Shown here: piece after piece, positions 55,490 to 64,000 of the stretch
Position numbering within the stretch: the first letter of the stretch is position 1
Layout of the letters: the number at the start of each line of letters is the position of its first letter
From: Akebia trifoliata
Taxonomy: Eukaryota > Streptophyta > Magnoliopsida > Ranunculales > Lardizabalaceae
Direction of reading: 5' to 3'
NCBI GenBank assembly: GCA_017979445.1
Contig: CM030706.1
Location: 10,836,967-10,900,966, forward strand
Length of the DNA stretch: 64,000 nt
Made by a program: the position numbers and the translations under genes
The notes under the pieces: generated by a model
The model's database searches: none
What the model was told of the DNA's origin: nothing
What the model saw: only the letters and a program-made list of their open reading frames with translations

Positions 55490-56230
55490 GTTTGGCTATT
55501 AGTTCAATTTCATTATTTTTTTAGGGTTATTTTTGTATACATTGTGATTGATTAATAGTTTAACTAAATTTTATTTTGTGTAGAGTTAATTTTATTTGTT
55601 TTTACATATTTAAATTTTTTTTATTAATTAATAATTTAATTAAATTTCTTATTATGTTTTATTTTTTTTATATTTTAACATGCATTTGTACTTGTTGACG
55701 ACTCAACTAAATTCCCTCACATTGGTTTAGACAATTAATTTTTTTGATTTTTTACATATTTAAACCAACAAAATCATGGGATTTTATTTTAAGGTTATTT
55801 TTGTATACATTGTGATTGATTAATAGTTTAACTAAATTTAATTTTGTTTAAGGTTAATTTTACTTTTTTAACACATTTAAAACTTTTTTTTATTGATTAA
55901 TAGCTCAATTAAACTCCTTATTAAGGTTTTTTTTTTTATCCTACATTTGTACTTGTTAACGACTTAACTAAATTCTTTCATGTTGATTTAGGCAATTATT
56001 ATTTTTTTGGATTTTTATATATTTAAACCAACAAAATCATTAAATTTTGAGCTACATTATAGTTGATTAATAGTTTAACTAAATTTTATTTTATTTTAGG
56101 GTTAATTATGATTTTTTACACATTTAATTTATTGTTATTGATTAATAGCTCAATTAAAATCCTTCATTCTTGTCGTTTAAGGAATTGTTTTACATGTTTA
56201 ATTTATTTATATTGATTAATAGTTGAATGT
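55490..56230. repeat. diverged direct repeats of about 290 bp
   Basis: Three copies of a unit with GGTTATTTTTGTATACATTG, TGATTGATTAATAGTTTAAC and TTTACATATTTAAA begin near 55520, 55793 and 56048. The third is shorter. A second shared part is CATTTGTACTTGTT(G/A)ACGAC. No coding sense. Confidence 0.65.
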
Positions 56231-56267
56231 ATTTACATCTTCATCTTCTGACATGAGATTGAAATAT

Positions 56268-56930
56268 ATTTTATACAATATCAAAAGGATCTTTCTAACA
56301 TTTAATTCATAAAAAAAAAATTATTCTATCAAAATGATTCAAGTGTATGTTTTCATCTTATGTACTCATTATTACAAGAATCAACATTTGTAAAGAATGA
56401 TTCATTTATACATTTGATCCTATGGACACTTGAATACAATGAAGAAACTTAATATCAGAAGAGTCCTTCTGACATTGCATACAATGCATTCTGATCTAAT
56501 GTTAAAAGGATCCTTTTGACATTTTAGAGAAAATATTATAATATAATGTCAAAAAGGATCCTTCTGAAATTATATTCAAGTGTCCATAAGATGAAATGTA
56601 CAAAGAGAACCTTATTGAAATATGTTGATTTTTTTATTGTATTAAAAATGTCTATATAAATCTTTTTGATATAAGTAATTTTTCACATGAATGTCAAAAG
56701 GATCCTTCTAGCATTGTAACATTGTATTTAAATGTCCATATAGAATCAAATGTAAATTATACATAGGGAATCATTTTGATATAATTTTTTTTTAATGAAT
56801 TTAATATCAAAAGGATCCTTCTGACATTGTCTAATTTTTTTTTGGATCTCATGTTATAAAGATCCTTTCAACATTATATACAATGCATTCTGATATGATG
56901 TCAAAAGTATCATTCTGACATTATATTCAA
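56268..56930. repeat. GGATCC-centred palindrome cluster, left
   Basis: About eight copies of a 26-28 bp near-palindrome, consensus AATGTCAAAAGGATCC then its complement (TTYTGACATT), at roughly 56275, 56451, 56498, 56539, 56689, 56803, 56852 and 56898. Spacers share words such as TTCAAGTGTCCATA. The same motif recurs at the right end of the window. Confidence 0.8.
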
Positions 56931-57289
56931 AACATATATTTTTTTTAACATGAACAATGAATGAAAATTACCTCAAATCTATGGTTGTGGTAAAGTTTAA
57001 GTTCTCTTCACATGTATAAATAAATATAAAACTAATTATAGACACTACTAAGTACATGAAATGACTATAGTTTATCAAGATTTAAGGTTATATTGTATTG
57101 CTTATTAAATTAATTATTTATTTTTAATTGGTCTACGTTAAGTCAATCGTGTTGTAAATAGTCTTTCATCTACGTTTTATGATATTAAATTTCATATTTG
57201 TTGTACATTTTGAAATATAAGATGGCATATCAATATATATTTTCAAGCACGTGTTGTGTGTAACGCAGAAAGATTTGTCAATTCTTCTC

Positions 57290-60200
57290 AAATTTAACAT
57301 CTGAGCAGAAGACATGTTTAAATTTTACGAGCTTTGCTCCACAATTATCTATGTCACGCGTCCCAATGTGTAGCAATTTGATTTTTCTTCTTATAGAGAA
57401 ATTTAATTTTAAAAATGATTATTTTTTATTTGAAATTAAAAATATTTCTATTTCAAAAGGTGAGGTTACATTTATATTAGCTTTGGGATGTTTGTATAGT
57501 AGTGATGGAATCTGTTCTCTCTTAAAGGAAAACAAGCTTTGTATACAATTATTTTGGAATAAGTATTTTGACATGCCAATAGAGATAATATTAGATTTTT
57601 TTGAGATTATACTTAATATAGTCTTAAAAAATAAAAATATTATTGAATTTAAAAAAATATTTTTATTATATATAGTTGTTACATTTTTTACTTTTTAAGG
57701 ACACATTAAAGATTAGTAAAGAACTTTTAAGTATAGTATGGTGCGATGAGATCTTCAATCGGATCTCATGGGATAGATTAGTACACAACCACCTTTTAAA
57801 GTCTTTACGTATTTAGCGATAAAGTTTAAGGAAACTGGTAAACATGTACATTTCGTTGGTTGTGCATTGGCGTTTCAAGTAGTTAAAGAAAATATCAAGT
57901 TATTAATTTAATCTTACTTCGAAGCACTACTTTTATAAATATTGATGTTTATTTAAGCACTTGTCATGTATTCTTATGCACTTGTAGGTATGAGCATTTG
58001 AACATATTCCGGTAATAGTCCCACACATATTTTCTAATCATTTTTCAAGGTACATGAAGTACCTTTATTGTTTTAATAAGGAACGAGAATTTTACGTCTA
58101 ATACTAATTTTTTATATGTATGTATCATTTTTAACAGATTATCAATAAATTGAAATTGATCGATTCTAAATTTTGTGAGATTGTCATTGTTCCATTTTAT
58201 AAGGGCTATAAGAAGAAAAATGAAAATAGTTTTCAGCCTAAAAAGAAAAACTCAGTGGTTGATAAATTGAAGAAGAAAATGATAGTGATGGAACAGAAGT
58301 TGAAAGATCATTCTAAAATTATCTAAGAAGTGAAAAAGGATATCAAATGTTTGAAGTCATATAATGAATTTGGCCCTAATGTATTGTTTCTCTACCAAAT
58401 TGATAAATCCACATAATAGGTTACATCCACTTAGAAATCATTATGAATGATTGTTTTCATATCTAATAGTATACTGTTAAATTCGATAAAGCCTTGGACT
58501 TTGTGCCTTCGAAAATCAAGTTATCTCCTCATACCAATACCGCCGTTGATCATTCAGATATGCCTAAGACATTGACTCCTACCAAAGGCTTAGACGATCT
58601 TTTAGGTATACCTAAGTCATCGCCTCCGACAATGGTTTATAGTGTTCCTCTTGGTATACACAAGGCATCTCCCTTCACGAATGCTTCCACAAATGAGTAT
58701 CCACCTAACGAAGAGAAAATTGGAATCGATGCTGAAAAAATATCTAAAATAATGTCAATAAACCAGTCACCTGACGTATCATTCTCTTCCTCCACGAAGT
58801 ACAAGGTACCTTGCATGAACAATGTTAAAAATGTTTTAAAAATATTTCATATGAATCGATTTTTATGATCATGTCCTATTTTTTCTTATTTAGCTATTTA
58901 CTAAGGTTGATAACGAACGTAGTTCGCTTAATATTTTCAAATCTAATTATCTCAATAATGAACAAAAATCATAATTCAAAGTCGACGCTGATAAGGTATG
59001 TATATACTTAATATTTAAAATTTAATGCAGAAAAAATCACTCACATCTGGCTTCATGTGTTGTCTAATTTTTAGATTTATATGTTGTTAGTTATGAAATT
59101 GTTATCTATATAATAAATGCCTCTTCAGTAATACCCCTCTAACTTTTATTTTTTATAGGTTGGATCTTAATCTTCTCATATAAAATTAGAGTCTGAAGAC
59201 ATCGACATTTTAGTTAGGGGGAAATCATCAGATTTTGATCAAAATGTATGTGGTCGTTTGTCATACAATATCCCCTTTTGGGATCTATCAGGTATATTTA
59301 TTATATTATAAATATTTCAATCGATTTCTTTGATTTAAAATATGTATCTATGCGCATTTACAATTTATTATCACATATAGTCGAAATTGTGAGGATGAAA
59401 TGAAATTTTTTATCTTCGTATCGATTGATTTCTTAAGCGAATAAGATGTATAGCTTTTGAAAAATATATTATTTGAAATTTTATGTCATGATCAATTTAA
59501 ATACAATCAGTTAGTTATTCATATGCAATTGTTAACTTCATATTTTAAATGTGTGAAGTATCATACGAGTACAAATAATTTATGCAATGTTGTCATTTCT
59601 TGTAGGAGGGTGGATATTCCATGAACCTTGGGAAGCCTAAGAGGGATGTCAAACCTTCAATATATTTGAAGCCACCCTATGCACCCTTAGATACACAAAA
59701 AAAGAAAAAAATATACAAAGAGTTGAAGTGGGATGTATGCGTGATTTAGATTTCATTTTGATTATGTTTGTTATAATATTATTATGAATGAGATGTAATT
59801 ATTTTACATACGAATTTGTAGAGCTGCGTTCATAATTATTTTCATGATCCTAAACATCCATTTACCAATGAAGAATTAAAGTTAATAAATTCACATTATG
59901 CTGATATAAATTTGGAGGACGGGTATTGTATTCCGAGCGCATCTATTGATTCACTTAGGGGAGTTGGGTGGTTGGACGATCAGGTAACATTTTTCCATAT
60001 TTAAATTTTAATTTTTTTGACGATTCTGAAATGATCAAATATGTTTATAAATTTGTTGCCACACACAGATAATAGATGGATATTGCAAGTTTCTTAAAAG
60101 GAGAAAGTGACAACATCCAGATCATTTCCTCAATTATTATTTCTTTAGTCCAATGTATATTGTACGTCCAATTGACATCGATATATCTTCTACATATCTT

Positions 60201-60900
60201 CAAGTTAGATTTATATCTTTATAATGTATTTGTATTAATCGATGTAGGTATTACTTAAGGAAGCTCAACAAGATTACTCTGTTTGGTCAATGGGTAAGGT
60301 CTTGTTGAACAATTTTGAGACTATATTGGGTGAAAAATTTAAACTAAACAAAAATCTCTAAGCGTTTATTAAACCTGACTATCTTAAATATCATATAATA
60401 TCTTGTGATAAGATTTGTTGTTTTCTTGTCTCATGCTTTCATTTATTTATTTTGTTGTTAAATTACCTCACATTCTCACATTATTATTAATCGCTAGGTA
60501 TTTTTTCTCATTCACGCAAACGCATATTGGGCTGTTGCAATATTGGACATAAAAAATAAGAAATTAAAATTTTTGACTTCTCTATTTAAGGACTGTATGT
60601 CAGTCTATAAAGTTGAAATTCAAGTATTTGTATGTATTGATAAATTATTTAATAATTATTATGATAATTTAGTAAGGAATTCCACAAGTACTTATCACCT
60701 TATATTTTGTTAATGCGTAGAAAAAATTCTTCTCGATAGTACTTGAACAGATGGGATCAGCGAAGATTGACATCCCACATTGGCCTTATTACAATCGTAA
60801 GAACATTCCCAAACAAACCAATACATGGGATTGTTGAATATTTATTTTGAAATATATTGATTACGCAAGTCGCGGGTTGGAATTTAATTTCTATCAGGTA
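57290..60900 (+). pseudogene. Ulp1-protease-type transposon gene, decayed, multi-exon
   Basis: Pieces in order on the plus strand: CSNLIFLLIEKFNFKNDYFL and VTFILALGCLYSSDG (57370-57510), like the N-terminal domain that accompanies Ulp1 in plant transposon genes; WCDEIFNRISWDRLVHNHLL (57742-57800); a coiled-coil stretch (VDKLKKKMIVMEQKLKDH, near 58260); a linker at 58494-58868; NLGKPKRDVKPSIYLKPPYA (59620); NYFHDPKHPFTNEELKLINS (59836); YWAVAILDIKNKKLKFLTSL (60530); and NTWDC-stop-IFILKYIDYA (60825-60870). The Ulp1 (C48) catalytic His position is Tyr, and the codon after the catalytic Cys is TGA. Splice-like GT and AG separate pieces. Known as cargo or accessory genes of Mutator-like or CACTA elements; which type this is cannot be told. 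Confidence 0.65.
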
Positions 60901-61680
60901 TTACTATATCTTATTTATCTATTTTTAACTTACTTTGGAAACATTTAATTAGTAAGATTGATGATTATTTTACACATCACTCTTTGTAGGAAGATATATC
61001 CTACTTTAGGTTGCAGACTATTCTTGAGGTGGTTAAACATATAACATTACCTTAAAAGTTGTTTGTTCTTATTTTTGTTCACTACATTATTATCGACAAT
61101 GTAATCGTGCATGAATTTGAAGATTTGGAAATCATAACCAATTAGATGGTTGGTCTGTTAATGTTGAAAAATGCAAAGTTATGGTCTTCACGTTTATAGT
61201 AAAAATCATAATCTCCATTTATTGACCCTATTAAAATTATAGATTCGACATAAAATTTCGTAAGAAGTTGTATTGACAAAATTAAATTATATAATATAAT
61301 TGCATGATGACAAGTATTCATGATGAGTTAAATGTCGTTTGGTAAGCAATAAGATCTTTAGAATAATTAGTTCACGTTCAATCAAGCTTAAGCATAATAT
61401 CCAACTTTTCATACATGTGGAGATTATGCAAGTAGAAATGTTAATCTGCATTTATTGACTCTAATAAAGTGATAAATTGATTAATTTTTGTACAAGGAGT
61501 TAGGTGGGCAAAATGAAATATGGTGACATGAGCATTCATGAGGAATTAAATGTCATTTGGTAAGCATCGAATTTCAACGTAAATGCATTTACATATACAT
61601 TAATGGTAATACGACTTCACCCTCAATATACAATCTAATTTAGGGAATGAGTCAAAATATTATTCATACTTAGAAACTAC
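60901..61680. other. AT-rich sequence after the Ulp1 relic, no feature certain
   Basis: The text QEDISYFRLQTILEVVKHIT near 60988-61050 may be one more exon of the Ulp1 relic. The rest shows two related stretches (GTTAAATGTCGTTTGGTAAG near 61327 and GAATTAAATGTCATTTGGTA near 61543), a diverged direct repeat. Confidence 0.4.
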
Positions 61681-61681
61681 A

Positions 61682-62026
61682 ATGAATCTAGATGAGAATA
61701 TGCGTCATGAATTTCGGACAAGAGATGCATATAAAAAGCACATGCTGGAACGCGAATAGATTTTACTTGTGAGAGATTCAAAGAAATTGATGAAAGCATC
61801 AAAACTCACGCACATACCTATCCCAAAAAGACGTGCGATCTCGATGCCGCGTCATAATCTATATTCGATCCAAATGATAATTATGAGGTTGCAAGCTAAG
61901 GTATGAAGAATGTGTAGACGAGTTGTAAGGGTTTCATCACATGAAGTTGAGAACAATCCCAACTATGCATCGACTTACGTTATGTCGGATGAAGACGATG
62001 ACAGTTCTTTTGACTTTGAACATTAA
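61682..62026 (+). pseudogene. unknown basic/acidic-tailed ORF with two stops
   Basis: ATG at 61682; MNLDENMRHEFRTRDAYKKH, then a [23 protein letters not shown], a TGA, and a last part VRVSSHEVENNPNYASTY ending in an acidic SDEDDDSSFDFEH and TAA at 62026. The clear codon-like composition and acidic end suggest a former gene, perhaps part of the same transposon as the Ulp1 relic. I do not recognise the family. Confidence 0.4.
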
Positions 62027-62339
62027 TTTCGTTATTAAAGACTTAAAAATTAAATTATATATGCTTAGATTATAAAGATTTTATTTAAAAATCAAATTTT
62101 GTTAATTCTATCACAATATTAAATGTGCCACTTCTTTATTGTTTTTTATATAATTTCTATAGCATTTGAAAAAGTTGGTGAGGCAATAGAAGACCTCTTA
62201 GATCATCTTTATTTGTTTAAAATGTCATTTAATAAATTCATAGTTTATCATTTTTCTTTCCCTTGATTACAATGTAAATGGTCGTATACTTGTTTTATTT
62301 ACTATGTAAGGCAAGAATGAGTCAAAAATCAAGAAATTT

Positions 62340-63846
62340 GTATAGATTTATTGAACACTGAAATAATGTTAGAAGGCTCCTTTTGACATTATATCAGAAT
62401 GTATTTTATTTAATGTCAGAAGACTCCTTTTGACATTAGATCATAATGTCACAACTATCTACACAGCCATATAAATCAGTTATCCACATAGTCATCCACA
62501 CAACCATCCTATTAATCATTACGCAGCCATCCTCACAGCCTTCTTATCAGTCATCCGCATAGCCATCTACACAGTCATACAAATCAATTATCCACATAGC
62601 CATCCACAAAACCATCCTATCAACCATCCTCGCAACCATCCTATCAACTATCTATACAGCCATCCTATCAGCCATTCACACAGTTATACACACAACTATT
62701 TACACGTAAGTTTTTTGATAGATTTATGATATATGTTTATAAAATTTGGGGTCAAATTTAATTAAGCAAAATTTTTTATAATCAAATATACATATGTTTA
62801 TATGATAAGCTTTAAAAAAATGCTTATGATACAATAAAAATTTGAATAGATTTACTGAACACTAAAACAATGTCAAAATGAGCCTTTTGACATTATATTA
62901 GAATGTATTTTATTCAATTTTAAAAAGCTCATTTTGACATTAGATCAGATTATTTTTTCATACAATGTCAAAAGGCCCCTTGTGACATTAGATCAGAACG
63001 TCACAGCCATCTACACAGTCATATATATAAATTAACTATCCACACAGGCATCCTATTAGCCATCCACTCGGCCATTGAGCAGGCCATCTGCACAGCCATC
63101 TAAATCAGCTGTCCACATAGCCATACACACAACCATCCTATCGGTCATCCTCACAACCATCTTATTAGCCATCTACACAACCATCCTCACAACCATCTTA
63201 TTAGTCATCTATATAGCCATTCGCACAGCCATACTATCAATTGTTTACACAACTATCCACACAGCCATCCATACAGCCATCCTATCGGCCATCCTCATAA
63301 CTATGCACACAACTACTTACACAAGTTTTTTGATAGATTTATGATATCTTTTTTTTTTTAAAATTTAGGGACCAAATTTAATTAAACAAGATTTTTAGAA
63401 TCAAATATACATATTTTTTTTTATGATAAGCTTTAGAAAAATTCTCGTGATACAATAGAAATTTGAATAGATTTATCGAACACTGAAACAATATCAAAAG
63501 AATCCTTTTGACATTAGATCATAATGTATTTTATTCAATATCAGAAAGATCCTTCTGACAATAGATCAGAATATGTTTTATACACTGTCAGAACGCTCCT
63601 TCTGACATTAGATTAAAATGTCACAGCCATATAAATTAGCTATCCACATAGCCATCCATATAGACATCCTATTGACCATCCTCACAGCCATCCTATCAGT
63701 CATTTACACAGTTATCCTCACAGCCTTCCTATTAGCCATCCGCACAACCTTTTCATCAGCCATTTACACAGCCATCTTATCAGTCATGTACATAGCCATC
63801 CTATTGGCCATCTTTACAATTATCCTAAGTTATTGGATCACACTAA
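62340..63846. repeat. composite array: palindromes plus CAGCCATCC minisatellite
   Basis: Three large units begin near 62353, 62855 and 63479 (spacing 503 and 624 bp). Each has GAACACTGAAACAAT, two or three AATGTCAAAAGGnnCCTTTTGACATT near-palindromes, then a block of 12-bp-type words such as CACAGCCATCCA and CTATCAGCCATC (62450-62700, 63000-63320, 63622-63830), then a TTTTTTGATAGATTTATGAT spacer. The open frames across the blocks are products of the repeat. Confidence 0.8.
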
Positions 63847-63866
63847 TGTCCCTGGCAGTGGTGCCA
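63847..63866 (-). other. probable tRNA-Asp-type primer site of a minus-strand gypsy element
   Basis: The minus strand reads TGGCACCACTGCCAGGGACA. The usual plant Tat/Athila-type primer site is TGGCGCCGTTGCCGGGGA. Three of the four differences fall where a CpG would have decayed. The LTR would then occupy 63867 onward and the array to the left would be the element's leader. Confidence 0.45.
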
Positions 63867-64000
63867 ATTTGTTAGAACTAGATTGATGATAAAATAATGA
63901 ACATAAAATAAACCTTAGCCAGCAAAGATCGACCCACAAAGAAAACGTTAATCCAACGATTTTTTCAACTCAAATCGAATGAGATTCGAAGTTAACAAAT
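63867..64000 (-). repeat. possible 5' LTR edge of the minus-strand gypsy element
   Basis: Sequence from ATTTGTTAGAACTAG to the window end, directly next to the primer-like site. There is no second copy in the window to confirm that it is an LTR. Confidence 0.3.

Noticed and set aside
56365..56390. CACTA transposon left end
   Set aside because: ATTACAAGAATCAAC is only similar to the CACTACAAGAA terminus, and no matching right end or 3-bp duplication was found in the window.
57351..57698. Open frame of 115 codons as a separate gene
   Set aside because: It matches the N-terminal domain found with Ulp1-type transposon genes and continues, frame-shifted, into the relic to its right.
62440..63850. 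CRISPR-like array
   Set aside because: The repeats are adjacent 12-bp words without unique spacers, in a plant genome; it is a minisatellite.
63075..63875. Two plus-strand open frames of 89 and 85 codons rich in Ile, Thr and Leu
   Set aside because: They are the CAGCCATCC minisatellite read in one frame; the composition is that of the repeat, and neighbouring frames are just as open.

Overview
The window is plant nuclear DNA, probably from a eudicot. It holds most of the 5' half of one host gene whose introns are packed with nested LTR retrotransposons. The host gene is on the minus strand and is recognisable as PHYLLO, the fused men gene of phylloquinone (vitamin K1) biosynthesis. I can place ten GT-AG exons: 53176-52994, 52891-52682, 51643-51426, 32276-32159, 31990-31874, 30865-30764, 29641-29582, 5184-5080, 4902-4708 and 4560-4462. 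They give about 469 codons without a stop: a transit-peptide-like start, the truncated MenF-like part, and the start of the MenD (SEPHCHC synthase) part. The remaining MenD and the MenC and MenH modules must lie left of base 1.

Layout by region. 1-2958: 3' end of a copia element (A, plus). 2959-5786: exons 10-8 and their introns. 5787-16527: a Ty3/gypsy chromovirus (B, plus, TSD TATTT) that carries a complete copia element (A2, 7543-12907, TSD CGTAC) and a TRIM (14688-14999, TSD AGAAT). 16533-18629: debris of another chromovirus and a LINE, both minus. 18630-29166: copia element E (minus, TSD TGAAT), with copia element G (23699-28521, plus, TSD ATAGT) inside its leader. 29582-32276: exons 7-4. 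About 32780-50860: an old minus-strand copia relic (D). It is split by copia element C (33049-48578, plus), which is itself split by copia H (36190-41567, plus, TSD TTTAT) and copia F (42837-47528, minus, TSD TTACC). D also holds a solo LTR (49176-49439, TSD ACATC). 51426-53176: exons 3-1, with a MULE-like MITE in intron 2 (9-bp TSD). 53177-53560: the likely PHYLLO promoter.

The right end (53.6-64 kb) is AT-rich. It contains direct repeats, GGATCC-centred palindromes on both sides of a decayed multi-exon Ulp1-protease-type transposon gene, then a composite minisatellite array. The array abuts a sequence resembling the tRNA-Asp primer site of a minus-strand Ty3/gypsy element.

The insertions agree with one another: LTR divergence counted by eye falls from host-level to nested elements (E about 12/171, B about 25/387, TRIM 6/111, C 3/140 plus an indel, G 4/320, H 1/122, F 1/169, A2 0/121). 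The most interesting unexplained signal is a pair of RNA hairpins at the same place in the 5' leaders of five copia copies. One is UNCG-capped and one is palindromic, and the palindromic stem shows a compensatory base change between copies. No rRNA, tRNA or CRISPR was seen.
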